Of a stretch of 52,391 nucleotides of DNA, positions 1-9,000 are shown piece after piece. The notes beneath the pieces are model-generated. The model saw only the letters and a list, made by a program, of their open reading frames with translations, was not told the origin of the DNA and searched no databases. Location of the stretch: the IMG/VR virus record IMGVR_UViG_3300028559_000054, positions 1 to 52,391 of that record, one strand, 5' to 3'. A program made the position numbers and the translations under genes. This DNA comes from a virus. Position 1 is the first letter of the stretch. Each line of letters starts with the position of its first letter.

Positions 1-100
1 CCTAAACTCAAAGTGGGCTGTGTACTAATATCCATAGAACTTAATTTAAACGCTTTATTTTTAATTAAATATATATATTATATAGTGTAATATCTATTAT
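1..100 (+). other. End of an upstream gene plus leader of the first connector gene
   Basis: No complete gene is visible. One frame is open from the left edge to a TAA at 26-28 (ending KWAVY), and another runs to a TAA at 88-90. Either could be the C-terminus of the gene to the left, and I cannot choose between them. From about 55 on, the sequence is nearly pure A/T and carries the GTGTAATAT motif annotated separately. Confidence 0.3.
85..93 (+). promoter_or_regulatory. Putative late promoter motif (GTGTAATAT) before the first connector gene
   Basis: GTGTAATAT lies 7 nt before the ATG at 101. The same or a very similar string precedes the genes at 6069, 17726 and the micro-ORF at 52229, and a shorter form precedes 3697. 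TAATAT would serve as a -10 element, but no good -35 is seen. There is no Shine-Dalgarno sequence before 101, so the transcript could be leaderless. Function is inferred from recurrence only. Confidence 0.35.
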
Positions 101-616
101 ATGACCACTAAAATTGTTGATATTGCAGATGAGATATATCGCGAATTAAACGAGCCAACTGACATTAGTATCTCTAGTATAGCTTTTTGGCTTAGAACCA
201 ATATTGGCGATCTCAATATTTTAATTAATAAAAAATTCTATATTGTTGAGAACACACTAGAGGTGGGTGTCGAAGAAAATAGCGGAGATAGCTTTGGAAA
301 CATAGAAAAAAGTATATTTAAAATGCTTTTTAGCATTCATTACTACGAAAGACTTTTTAGAAATGCTCTTGGCGCTGCAAGCACAGATAGCGTAATAAGC
401 GTAACAGACGATGGTAGTACAGTAGTTAAAATTAACAAAAATGAATTAGCAAAAAATTATGCATCTCTTAGAAAACAAATAAATGATGAATTAAATATGC
501 TAACTAAAAATTATAATCTTAATGAAGCAAAACCATTACAAGTGGCTGGAGATGATACAATTCCATCTCCGTATTATAGTCAAACTTATAATGTACCAAG
601 AACAATAAGCGAATAA
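101..616 (+). CDS. Putative head-tail connector (neck) protein
   Basis: This 171-aa protein opens the structural cluster. The N-terminal part (about residues 1-110) is a helix-rich region of the kind found in head-tail adaptor proteins: DIADEIYRELNEPTDISISS, then a segment IAFWLRTNIGDLN, then a long helix around FKMLFSIHYYERLFRNAL. The C-terminus is polar and flexible. No catalytic motif is seen. The assignment rests on fold-like features and on position just upstream of further small neck proteins and the tail tube, so the exact role is unproven. The ATG at 101 has no clear ribosome binding site. The next gene starts 1 nt after its stop codon. Confidence 0.5.
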   Translation: MTTKIVDIADEIYRELNEPTDISISSIAFWLRTNIGDLNILINKKFYIVENTLEVGVEENSGDSFGNIEKSIFKMLFSIHYYERLFRNALGAASTDSVISVTDDGSTVVKINKNELAKNYASLRKQINDELNMLTKNYNLNEAKPLQVAGDDTIPSPYYSQTYNVPRTISE

Positions 617-617
617 T

Positions 618-1067
618 ATGCCTAGTCTACTAACAGAAGTAGAAAAAAATAATTTAACTCCTTTACTTGAGGATTTATTTGATACTTTCGCTAGAGATAT
701 CATTGTTCATAAAGAACCAAAAAAAATTATAATAAACCCATCTACAAATTCTTTAATTGGCTACGACGATAATTCAAATGAAAATAACTTTACATATGTT
801 CCAGAAAAACAAACATTTAAAGCTAAAGTTAAATATGAGAATGCACAAGATATCGAAGCTTCAAAAACACTAGAAGGTTTTCCAAATTTATTAACTCAAG
901 GTTTAGTAAAAATTAAAGTTAGAAAAGACGCAAAAGATTATATTTCAGACGGCAAAGTGGAAAGAATAGAGATTGACGGAAGGTCATTTAATTTAATCAC
1001 AGAAGCAGCAGTAAAAAGATTTTTTAATGTTACGTTTTATGTTTATTTTCTAAAGGAAACAAAATAA
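618..1067 (+). CDS. Putative head closure / neck protein
   Basis: This 149-aa protein has no signal peptide or membrane segment. Its sequence alternates short strands and turns (FKAKVKYENAQDIEASKTL, GLVKIKVRKDAKDYISDGKVERIEIDGRSFNLI). That resembles the small beta-barrel stopper/closure proteins found between connector and tail terminator in long-tailed phages. The stop codon TAA shares its last base with the next ATG (TAATG), so translation is probably coupled. I do not recognise a specific family, and the role comes from position. Confidence 0.4.
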   Translation: MPSLLTEVEKNNLTPLLEDLFDTFARDIIVHKEPKKIIINPSTNSLIGYDDNSNENNFTYVPEKQTFKAKVKYENAQDIEASKTLEGFPNLLTQGLVKIKVRKDAKDYISDGKVERIEIDGRSFNLITEAAVKRFFNVTFYVYFLKETK

Positions 1068-1633
1068 TGGGTAAGGTAAATGTAAAATTTGATAGAATAC
1101 CTAGGAAAAGCAAGTCTTTTCAAAAGAAAAGTCACGACTTGGTAGTAAAAAAATATGAAGATAACAAAGATTTATTTTTTAAAGAAGTAGATGTTCATCC
1201 AATTACTCAAGAGATTGCTGGCGGACCAGACGCTAGTAATACATCTAATACTTTAGATGGCAAAGGAAATCTTTTTAGTTTTATTGGTTTTAATAAATCT
1301 GAATTTCCTATTGAAGATTTAATGAACGCTTTGGAAAAAAGTTTTTCTATAAAAAAACAAGAGAGAAAAGACAGAAATAGATATATAATTAATTTTGCTA
1401 CTTTGGATAAAATTAAAAATTTAACCAAGATGCCTTGGGAATCAGGCAATAGTTGGGTAGCCAGAATAGAAAAAGGAATATCTGGATTTAGCAATTATAT
1501 GTACAAAAAATTTGAAACTTCTAGATCTGGTTCTGCAATTCAATCTAAAAATAATGTAAGAGGTGGATCTTATAAGAAGACTAGTTATTTAACAGAAATA
1601 ATTAATCATTTTATATCTAACATGAAAAAATGA
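1067..1633 (+). CDS. Putative tail completion / neck protein
   Basis: The 188-aa product is basic and rich in Lys. It contains a stretch HPITQEIAGGPDASNTS, then GKGNLFSFIGF, which in my recollection recurs in phage neck or tail-completion proteins next to tail terminators. The C-terminus is also basic (SYLTEIINHFISNMKK). Start choice is supported by AAAGGA 9 nt upstream of the ATG. It overlaps the next gene by ATGA. It is probably the HK97 gp10-type completion protein of this cluster, but no diagnostic residue confirms that. Confidence 0.4.
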   Translation: MGKVNVKFDRIPRKSKSFQKKSHDLVVKKYEDNKDLFFKEVDVHPITQEIAGGPDASNTSNTLDGKGNLFSFIGFNKSEFPIEDLMNALEKSFSIKKQERKDRNRYIINFATLDKIKNLTKMPWESGNSWVARIEKGISGFSNYMYKKFETSRSGSAIQSKNNVRGGSYKKTSYLTEIINHFISNMKK

Positions 1634-2475
1634 AAGCTCAATTAGATAACATTTTAATGTCTAGTATGATTTATTGGATGGACAATACCTTACTTCTAAA
1701 AGGTGAAGCTTTTACTAATTTTGCTGGTAAATTTTATGAAATTAAAAATCTCTATACTAATTTATATACATATGGATTGCCATTCAAACAAATTGTAGCA
1801 GATAATACTATAACTGGCGCTAATTTATTATCTGGAGTTTATATTAATAATACTTTTGTTACAGTCGGTCAAAGCGGTTTAAGTGGAATTAATCCAAATC
1901 AAGGCCAAGTATATTTTAGTACAGATCAATCATCTAATCAACTTAGCGGAAAATACGCTGTTAAAGATTTTAATTTATACTTAACATCAAAAGCCGAAGA
2001 GGAAATATTATTTGAAACGCAATATAAAATAAGACCAAAAACTACTCAAGACCTAACTGGTTTGGCTCCAAATTTTATAACTTGCCCAGCTATTTTTATT
2101 AAAAATAATGGTGGTGTAAATGAGCCATTTGGTTTTGGAGGAGAGGACAGAACTGAAATGGACATTAGAGCTATCATATTATCGGATACAATATACAATT
2201 TAGATGCTGTTATATCTATATTTAGAGACAAGGCCAGAACGTATATACCCTTAGTTAATATCTCTGAAAGCCCATATAATTCATTAAATTCAATAAATAA
2301 TGGATATTATAGCTATAATAGCTTTTGTACAGGCAAAATAGGCACAATTAATTCATTCTTTATAGATTCTGTATCAGTTAGCAAAATACCTAATTTTGAC
2401 AATAAATTGAATCCAGATATATTCGCTGGATTTATAGACTTTACAATAAGTAATATAAGATATCCAAGAGTATAA
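1630..2475 (+). CDS. Putative tail terminator or neck-associated virion protein
   Basis: 281 aa. The first third is a helix-strand region (SMIYWMDNTLLLKGEAFTN) and the rest is rich in Gly, Asn, Ser and Tyr, like virion structural proteins. The segment TEMDIRAIILSDTIYNLDAV followed by IFRDKARTYIPLVN resembles the fold pattern of tail terminators. It sits immediately before the major tail tube gene, where such a protein is expected. It overlaps the preceding gene by 4 nt (ATGA). The family is not recognised and the function is positional. Confidence 0.35.
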   Translation: MKAQLDNILMSSMIYWMDNTLLLKGEAFTNFAGKFYEIKNLYTNLYTYGLPFKQIVADNTITGANLLSGVYINNTFVTVGQSGLSGINPNQGQVYFSTDQSSNQLSGKYAVKDFNLYLTSKAEEEILFETQYKIRPKTTQDLTGLAPNFITCPAIFIKNNGGVNEPFGFGGEDRTEMDIRAIILSDTIYNLDAVISIFRDKARTYIPLVNISESPYNSLNSINNGYYSYNSFCTGKIGTINSFFIDSVSVSKIPNFDNKLNPDIFAGFIDFTISNIRYPRV

Positions 2476-2501
2476 AAAGTGTTCTCTTAACTATAATTTA
2501 G

Positions 2502-2510
2502 ATGTAATCT
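2502..2510 (+). promoter_or_regulatory. Possible late promoter motif upstream of the tail tube gene
   Basis: ATGTAATCT lies in the 65-nt gap before the tail tube gene and is one base off the GTGTAAT motif seen at 85, 6044 and 52215. A second candidate -10 (TATAAT, 2492-2497) lies just upstream. A strong Shine-Dalgarno sequence, AAAGGAG at 2525-2531, precedes the tube ATG at 2541. A dedicated promoter here would fit the terminator found right after the gene. Weak evidence. Confidence 0.25.
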
Positions 2511-2540
2511 TAAGAAAGATTTCTAAAGGAGAAAAACAAA

Positions 2541-3608
2541 ATGGCAAATAGAAAAAGAGTAATTTATCAAAGTGAAGCACTTTTCGTAGGTGCAACTGGA
2601 AATGCTAGTCCGAAGCAATTAAATCGTGTACAAAGTGCAAATTATAGTTTCGACATCACAAGACAAGATATTAATCAATATGGACAACTTGCAGCTATCG
2701 ACAGGATTATCCTAGAGCAACCAACAGTAAGTATTGATTTTACTTATTACGCAAATTCTGGAGAAAATGAAGCAAATCTAGGCTTTACTCTAGGCGCAAA
2801 TAAAAGTGCGTTAGCAGACATTTTATCTGGTAACAAAGATGTTAATAATTATTATATCTTGATCTCACCAGAAGGCACAGATGCAAATATTGATAAGGTA
2901 GAAGCAACTGGCAATGGAAAAGTCATTGGTATTGGCAATGCAGGATTAACATCTTATTCAATCGAAGCATCGGTAGGAGATCTTCCAACCGTATCAGTAA
3001 ATGCTGAAGGATTAAATATGAAATTCTATAGTGCTTCAACTGGTTTTTCTCCTCATGTTATACCAGGTGACGGTACTTCTAATAATACTCAATTATTCTC
3101 AATTCCACTGCCCTCAACTGGCGATGGATTTTCAGCTTTACGCCCAGGAGATATAGCATTCACGGTCACTGGCGTAGGTATATCTGTGAGTGATCTAAAA
3201 GTACAAAGTTTCAATATCTCAGCTGACATTGGCAGAGATCCAATTCAAAAATTAGGAAGTCGTTATGCATTTACTCGCGAAATCACATTCCCAGTAACAG
3301 TAACCGCTTCTGTTGAAGCAATTGTTGGTGATATCGCAGACGGAACAAGTAACTTGTTAGCTTTGAGCGATATTATATGTAGCGATACTGCTGATTATGA
3401 TCTAGCATTCACTTTAAATAAACCAGCTACAACATGCGGTGCTGCTCCTGTTCAAGCTGTTAAATATATATTAAAAGGTGCTAAACTTGATAGTCAACAA
3501 ATTAGCTCATCAATTGGAGATAACAAAAGTGTTAGTCTAACGTTCAGTACTCAAATCGGTGGACCAACAGATACTACAAAGGGATTGTTTATCGAAGGTC
3601 CTGCGTAA
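2541..3608 (+). CDS. Major tail tube protein
   Basis: 355 aa; the stacked-ring subunit of the tail tube. The N-terminus (RKRVIYQSEALFVG, then RVQSANYSFDITRQDINQYG) is typical of tail tube proteins with an N-terminal arm followed by strands. The composition is Ser/Thr/Gly/Ile-rich and beta-dominated, with a duplicated look: IEASVGDLPTVSVNAEGLNM in the middle and FNISADIGRDPIQKLG later. Its length suggests two tube-fold domains or one with an insertion. It has the strongest ribosome binding site in the structural region (AAAGGAG) and its own terminator directly downstream, as expected for the most highly made tail protein. No sheath gene lies next to it. Confidence 0.75.
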   Translation: MANRKRVIYQSEALFVGATGNASPKQLNRVQSANYSFDITRQDINQYGQLAAIDRIILEQPTVSIDFTYYANSGENEANLGFTLGANKSALADILSGNKDVNNYYILISPEGTDANIDKVEATGNGKVIGIGNAGLTSYSIEASVGDLPTVSVNAEGLNMKFYSASTGFSPHVIPGDGTSNNTQLFSIPLPSTGDGFSALRPGDIAFTVTGVGISVSDLKVQSFNISADIGRDPIQKLGSRYAFTREITFPVTVTASVEAIVGDIADGTSNLLALSDIICSDTADYDLAFTLNKPATTCGAAPVQAVKYILKGAKLDSQQISSSIGDNKSVSLTFSTQIGGPTDTTKGLFIEGPA

Positions 3609-3635
3609 TATATTAATAAAATATTATAAAACTAG

Positions 3636-3663
3636 AAAACCCCACTTTATAGTGGGGTTTTTT
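3636..3663 (+). terminator. Intrinsic terminator after the tail tube gene
   Basis: An 11-bp perfect stem (AAAACCCCACT at 3636-3646 pairs with AGTGGGGTTTT at 3651-3661) with a TTAT loop runs into a T6 tract ending at 3663. This is a textbook Rho-independent terminator. It isolates the tube gene from the downstream chaperone and tape-measure genes, or attenuates read-through to them. Confidence 0.9.
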
Positions 3664-3664
3664 A

Positions 3665-3670
3665 GTGTAA
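3665..3670 (+). promoter_or_regulatory. Possible late promoter motif after the terminator
   Basis: GTGTAA follows the terminator T-tract by 1 nt and precedes the next start codon (3697) by 26 nt. It matches the first six bases of the repeated late motif but lacks the TAT end. It would restart transcription for the genes after the tube. Low confidence. Confidence 0.2.
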
Positions 3671-3696
3671 AGACAGGTAAGGCAAAAGGTTGTATT

Positions 3697-3972
3697 ATGG
3701 AGAAAGATCCTAAATTAAAGGAATTTATTCTATTCCAAATAAATAGAAATATTATATTACTTTATAAAAGATATTTAAATCTTGTAGAAGATCTACAAGA
3801 AGAGCATGTTAATATGCTTAATAAGTTAAATAAGAAGGTAGATCTAGAGACATTAAAAAATGTTGATTATTTTGATGAAAATAGGTATAATTACTTAAGA
3901 AAAAAAGTATTAGATTTAGGAAATGAAACATTAAGAGAAATAGATAAAACATTAGATTTTTTAAAAGGATAA
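3697..3972 (+). CDS. Small tail-assembly-region protein
   Basis: 91 aa, predicted almost wholly helical and charged (EEHVNMLNKLNKKVDLETLK, LGNETLREIDKTLDFLKG). I start it at the ATG at 3697. This start has AAAAGG 7 nt upstream. A longer reading from 3559 would run through the tail tube gene and the terminator hairpin. It lies between the tube and the tape measure, where tail assembly chaperones are encoded. The family is not recognised. Confidence 0.5.
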   Translation: MEKDPKLKEFILFQINRNIILLYKRYLNLVEDLQEEHVNMLNKLNKKVDLETLKNVDYFDENRYNYLRKKVLDLGNETLREIDKTLDFLKG

Positions 3973-3973
3973 A

Positions 3974-4243
3974 ATGAGACTTAAGAAAATAGTACATAAT
4001 TTTAATACAGAGGATACGATTAAAATGAATCTTTGCACCCAAAGCGCACAGAAAGTCTTAAAAGACAAATTTGGGGTTTTTAACTATAATTTTGATACTA
4101 TATTTAGCAATAAGTATATCGTCAATTATCTTAAATGGGATAAAGAAAAACAAAAAGAGTTCATTATTACAATCGGTGGTAAAATTAATTTTAAAAAAAC
4201 TAAATTCTTAATTGAAAACAAACTAGGAGAAATTACTAAATGA
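3974..4243 (+). CDS. Hypothetical tail-assembly-region protein
   Basis: 89 aa, basic and Asn/Lys/Phe-rich, with FGVFNYNFDTIFSNKYIV and a C-terminal NFKKTKFLIENKLGEITK. No domain is recognised. An AAAGGA ribosome binding site overlaps the end of the previous gene, 1 nt separates the two genes, and its stop overlaps the next start (ATGA). The tight coupling places it in the same tail-assembly operon. Confidence 0.45.
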   Translation: MRLKKIVHNFNTEDTIKMNLCTQSAQKVLKDKFGVFNYNFDTIFSNKYIVNYLKWDKEKQKEFIITIGGKINFKKTKFLIENKLGEITK

Positions 4244-5037
4244 AAGCTGATAAATTTTTATATGAATTTAAAATGAATAAACCTTCTGAGGTAGAAGAGA
4301 CAGAGATTTCTAAGAACGAAAATGGAGAAGAGGTCAAAACCACTAAAAAAATAAAAAAAGAAATTCCAGTACATTTTAGAATAATCAAACCTAATAGGAA
4401 ACTCTTTGATGAAGCAGAATTATTTTATGGGGTTAAACTTTCTGAGGGAATTAAAGCTGGCCTACTAACGAAGTCTTTATTAGCTAAAAGGTATCAAAAT
4501 GACGGCGGGGCAATGAGCGATGTAGAAAAGCAAAAATATTCTACGCTATATTTAGATCTTTATAGGGTTCAAAGTGAACTTCAAAGATTAGAGTTAAATT
4601 TAGATAACTTAGCCAAAGAAGAACAAGATAAAAAGATCGAACAACTTGTAACTGAAATGTCTCAAACAAAAAGAGAATTACAAGAAATTGAAAATTATCA
4701 TTCTACATTATTTGATCAAACCGCAGAAAATAGAGCCAGAAATCAAACTATCATGTGGTGGGTTCTTAATTTAAGTTATTTATCAGAAGATAATAATGAT
4801 TACAAAGCGTTTTTTAGTGATGGAGATTATGCTAAAAAATTAGATGTGTATGATGCATTCGAGGAAATGGATGAAGACTTCAACAAGAAATCTATGATAA
4901 AATTAGCATACTTTATAAGTTTATGGTACATGGGTAGAGTTTCTACATTTGAAGACTTTAAAAATATGGATTCTGCTCTAGAAAAGCCTCAAGAAGTTGT
5001 TCAGAGCCCAGATCAACCAGTCGTAAAGAGTGAATGA
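4240..5037 (+). CDS. Putative tail assembly chaperone (first of two related proteins)
   Basis: 265 aa, acidic and helix-rich. A beta-like N-terminus with HFRIIKPNRKLFDEAELFYG leads into SEGIKAGLLTKSLLAKRY and a long coiled-coil-like stretch (about residues 105-160: LYRVQSELQRLELNLDNLAK and onward). The C-terminal domain is helical (WWVLNLSYLSED, LAYFISLWYMGRVSTFEDF). The pattern of SGLLT-type loop, acidic W/Y segment and coiled coil recurs in the next protein, so the two look paralogous. Position before the tape measure supports a chaperone that coats the tape measure during tube growth. TAGGAG lies upstream of the ATG. No programmed frameshift signal is evident. Confidence 0.5.
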   Translation: MKADKFLYEFKMNKPSEVEETEISKNENGEEVKTTKKIKKEIPVHFRIIKPNRKLFDEAELFYGVKLSEGIKAGLLTKSLLAKRYQNDGGAMSDVEKQKYSTLYLDLYRVQSELQRLELNLDNLAKEEQDKKIEQLVTEMSQTKRELQEIENYHSTLFDQTAENRARNQTIMWWVLNLSYLSEDNNDYKAFFSDGDYAKKLDVYDAFEEMDEDFNKKSMIKLAYFISLWYMGRVSTFEDFKNMDSALEKPQEVVQSPDQPVVKSE

Positions 5038-6025
5038 TCTTTATCAAGAATTAAATTTTACTAGAAAATTATATCGAGATATTCTCGATGGTTTTACGAT
5101 TTTTGCATTAAGCGACAAAAAAGTTAAGATCAAGCATCTAAGCGAAAAAGAGCTTTGCGAAACAAACGAAGTCTATTTAAATTCTTATAATAGCGCCAAA
5201 AAATCAGGCCTATTAACTGAAAAAGATAAAATAAAAATTTTTTGTGATGACAAAGTCTGGTCTGAAGAAAAAGAAAATGAACTTAAATCTTTAAACTCTG
5301 ACTTATCCTTAAAAAAAACTACATTAAGTAAACTATTTATTCAATCTCAAATTAAAAGTTTAAAGAGTGAAATTAAAGTAATAGAAGATAAATTAAAACA
5401 AATTACCGAAGAAAGAGAAGACCTTCTTGAACTAACAGTAGAAAATTTTGCTTTTAAGAAATCAAATCAATATGTAATCTATTTGTCTCTGCATAAGGAT
5501 GATGAATCAAGACTATTTAATTCTATAGAAGAATTTGAAGATTTGGACGAGGCTAAATTAATTGGTTTTATATATATTTATAAAGATTTTATTCAAATGT
5601 TTAATCTAGAAAACATTAAAAAATTAACTGTATCACCATTTTTTATGAATACATTTTTTCTTTGTGAGGACAACATATTTTCATATTATGGCCAACCAAT
5701 AGTTAATTTAAGTAAAAACAAAATAGACCTATTCTCTATAGCTAAAAATTATAAACACTATTTAATTAAATCAGAAGGAAATCCTCCAGATAATTATGAA
5801 TCTTTAGAAGAATTAGTAGCTTGGTATGAGAATAGGCCAAGCCTAAACTCTTTAAAAGACAAAAATAAAGATAAACTGGGTCAAAGCTATATAGGAGCCA
5901 CAAGAGAAGAGTTAATGAATATCGCCTCAAACTCAAAAGAAGAAGTCTTAGATTTATCCGAAGAAGCTAAAAAAGCTGGAGGAGACTTGTCCTTTGAGGA
6001 AATATTAAAAATCCACGGAATATAA
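5030..6025 (+). CDS. Putative tail assembly chaperone (second of two related proteins)
   Basis: 331 aa, starting at GTG 5030 and overlapping the previous gene by 8 nt. The region KKSGLLTEKDKIKIFCDDKV with a following WSEEKENELKSLN and a coiled coil (about residues 90-140) parallels GLLTKSLLAKRY plus coiled coil in the upstream protein. The C-terminal tail (SKEEVLDLSEEAKKAGG, then LSFEEILKIHGI) is a separate helical end. Classical siphophages make a G/GT pair by frameshifting. Here two separate, slightly overlapping genes seem to fill that slot. The chaperone role is inferred from location and architecture. Confidence 0.45.
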   Translation: MNDLYQELNFTRKLYRDILDGFTIFALSDKKVKIKHLSEKELCETNEVYLNSYNSAKKSGLLTEKDKIKIFCDDKVWSEEKENELKSLNSDLSLKKTTLSKLFIQSQIKSLKSEIKVIEDKLKQITEEREDLLELTVENFAFKKSNQYVIYLSLHKDDESRLFNSIEEFEDLDEAKLIGFIYIYKDFIQMFNLENIKKLTVSPFFMNTFFLCEDNIFSYYGQPIVNLSKNKIDLFSIAKNYKHYLIKSEGNPPDNYESLEELVAWYENRPSLNSLKDKNKDKLGQSYIGATREELMNIASNSKEEVLDLSEEAKKAGGDLSFEEILKIHGI

Positions 6026-6043
6026 TATATTAATATCTTTTTC

Positions 6044-6052
6044 GTGTAATAT
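6044..6052 (+). promoter_or_regulatory. Putative late promoter motif before the tape measure gene
   Basis: GTGTAATAT, identical to the copy at 85-93, ends 16 nt before the tape measure ATG (6069). The same spacing is found for GTGTAAATAT before 17726. Between motif and start lies a ribosome binding site (AAGAGGAT). No obvious -35 is seen; a phage-specific factor would be needed. Confidence 0.4.
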
Positions 6053-6068
6053 TGTAAGAGGATAGTAT

Positions 6069-9000
6069 ATGGCACAAGGCGGAGATAATATCATTATTGA
6101 TGTACTGGGCAACACAAAGCCCTTAGAGAAGGATATCGCTCGGGTAGCTAATCAAGCATTAACATTAAATACCAAAGGGTTTTCTCAACCATTAGGTAAA
6201 ATAACTGGTCAATTAGGTGAATTTGAAAAATCATTAGCTGCTTCAAATGCTCGTGTTATTGCCTTCGGAGCTTCTGCAGGAGCAATTTTTGCTGTCCAAA
6301 AAGCATTTAGTGAGACGATAAAAAGCGTTATACAAGTAGAAAAAGCTTTAACAGATATCAATGTTATTTTAAATGTCAGTGAAAAAAGCTTAAGTCAATT
6401 TGGAAGTAAATTATTTGATATTGCAAAAAATACAGGTTTATCTTTTTCAGAAGTAGCAAAATCAGCCGCAGAATTTTCTAGGCAAGGTTTATCCTTAGAA
6501 GATACGCTAAAAAGAACAAGTGATGCCTTAATTTTGACAAGATTAAGTGGTTTAGATACTGTTAGTAGCGTGGAAGCTTTAACAGCGGCAATTAATTCTT
6601 TCAGCAGTTCAGCACTTAATTCTACAGAAATTGTAAATAAATTAGCTGCAGTTGACGCATCTTTTGCAGTAAGTTCTGCTGATCTTGCGGAATCAATTAA
6701 AAGAGTCGGTAGTTCTGCTTCTGATGTAGGAGTTTCATTTGATCAATTAATTGCATTAGTGACTTCAGCGCAACAAGTAACTTCTAGAGGAGGAAGTGTT
6801 ATTGGAAACAGTTTTAAAACTATTTTTACTAGATTGCAAAGACCTTCTACATTAGACGCTTTAGAGCAAATTGGAGTAGCTACAAAGGATCAAGAAGGAA
6901 ATATATTACCATTAATACAAATTTTAAATCAATTAGCGAAACAATATGATACATTAGGTTCAGTACAAAAAGCTCAGATTGCAGAAACGGTTGGTGGCGT
7001 ATTTCAAATTAACATTTTAAAAGCAACATTAGGTGATTTATCTAAAGAATATTCTATTTACTCAAGAGCATTGGGTATATCTGGTGGAGCAACAGACGAA
7101 GCCAATAGAAGAAATGAAGCATTAAATCAAACCTTATCTGCTACATTAAATAAAACTTTAGTTAATTTGCAAAGCACTTCAACTGAAATTGGAAATTTAG
7201 CTTTTGCCCCAGCATTAGAAAAAGCTCTTGGAGGATTAAATGCTATATTAGAAAATTTTGGTACAAAAGATTCAGAAAATATAGGTGCTAAAATTGGACA
7301 AGGATTATCTACTGGTTTAGGCAATTTTTTAAGTGGTCCAGGTTTATTGTTAGGAGCCGCTTCTTTAATAAAAATTTTTGAAAGATTAACGGTTTTTACA
7401 GCAGATGCTTTTAAACAAATTACTGGATTAAATACTCAAAGTGTTGAACAAAAAACTTTACAAACTCAAATTTTAAATCTAATTGGTAGCAATCCTCAAA
7501 TCATCGAACAAATAAATAAAGGAAATTTAAATACAACATCTCTCCATCAGCAAATATTAAGTTTGATTGAACAAGAAACTATAGCTATGCAAAAACAATT
7601 AGCTGTTGCAAGTTCATTAAGTCAAACTTTAATGGCTTCTGGAGTAAGAGTACCAGCTACTGGACCAATGAAAGGTGCAGCAGTAAAAACGAAAGCTTTT
7701 GGATTTATACCAAATTTAAGTAATAATCAAGAGGTAATGGGAGCAATATTAGGAGGATATGATCCTGGAGATGTTAGAAAGAAATCTATACCAGATTATG
7801 GCACAGTAACTTATAATAGTGCAGAAAAAATTAAAAAATTCCCAGGCATGAAACAACCAGCAATTATGCCCCCAGCATCTAGCTCTGCTGGTGAAATGTA
7901 TAAAAGAAATTTTGAAGCAGCACATGGATTTAATCCATATGCAAATAGTGGATTTGTTCCAAATTTTAAATCAAAAGTTGAGCAACAATATGGTTTTAGA
8001 AACTTATTAAAAGATGATTATATACAATTAGCTGGAGCAGAAGCTAAAATTGCAAAATTAGAAAGAAATAAAAGTCTTCAAAATGATCGTACTATTGTCG
8101 AGCAGAGAGGAGAAGTATTTATCAAAAAAGATAAAAAAAATATTATTACTTCTCAACTCAGAACAACAGAAAGAGATGCAGCAGAAAAAAGAGGTAAAAA
8201 AGAAGGTGGAATGACCAGAAGCAAAAGCGTATTGGTTTATCCAGATCTAGAAGGTGGAAAAGGTTTTCAAGGTGGAGGAAGAGCTAAAGATGGAACATTT
8301 TATAAATTTCCAATTTTTCCATTTCCTGGTGGTAATGAGCAAATACCAGATTTATTATATGATAATGTTTCAACATCTTTAGTCGGTGTAGCAAAAGATT
8401 ATATATCTGGAATTACAAGCCGACCAAATCTTGTAAAGAGCGATCTTTTCGAAAGTTATGTTAGATCAAATTTAAGTCGTAGTGCTGTAGAAGCTTCAAC
8501 TGGTCAAGTTTTTGAATCTGCGATTAAAGCTTCAATCAACAGAGTCAATACGAGTGAAATTGATAATATGGATTTAGATGGTCCTGAAATTAAAGCAATA
8601 GCTTCTAGATTTAAAGGTGCAAAAGGTTTAAGTAGTTTTCAAGATGGAGATTTTAAAAATAGTTTATCTAAAGGTAATTTAGATAGTTTTGCAGATAAAT
8701 TATTATATAAAGATAATAAAAGAAAAACTTCAAAATTTAATGGGTTTATTCCTAACTTCTCTCCAGTTAGTAAAGCTCTAAAAACAGAAAATAAAATGGG
8801 AGGAAAAGGAGTTTTAGATTTTGAACCAGGCCTTGGACTTTATGTTAGAGATCAAAAGACTCAACCAAATTTTAATGCAGTCAAAAAAGACCATCCAGAA
8901 GGAATAGCTTCTGCGGTTAGTAATTCTTTCGCTCTTCAAAAAGGAGCATCGGCTTTAGGATTTGTTCCAAATTTCTCTTCTAATCCATTCTCTGCAACTA

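Noticed and set aside
1207-1494. 95-residue - strand ORF in the neck region
   Set aside because: Wholly inside a + strand neck gene, no promoter or ribosome binding site, composition of an antisense shadow.
3559-3696. Upstream extension of the small tail gene ending at 3972
   Set aside because: The extension would overlap the tail tube gene and translate through a strong terminator hairpin. The ATG at 3697 has a ribosome binding site and gives a coherent helical protein.
6021-6043. AT palindrome (ATATTAATAT) as operator or terminator before the tape measure
   Set aside because: A/T-only palindromes are expected by chance in sequence this AT-rich, and no T-tract follows a stable stem.
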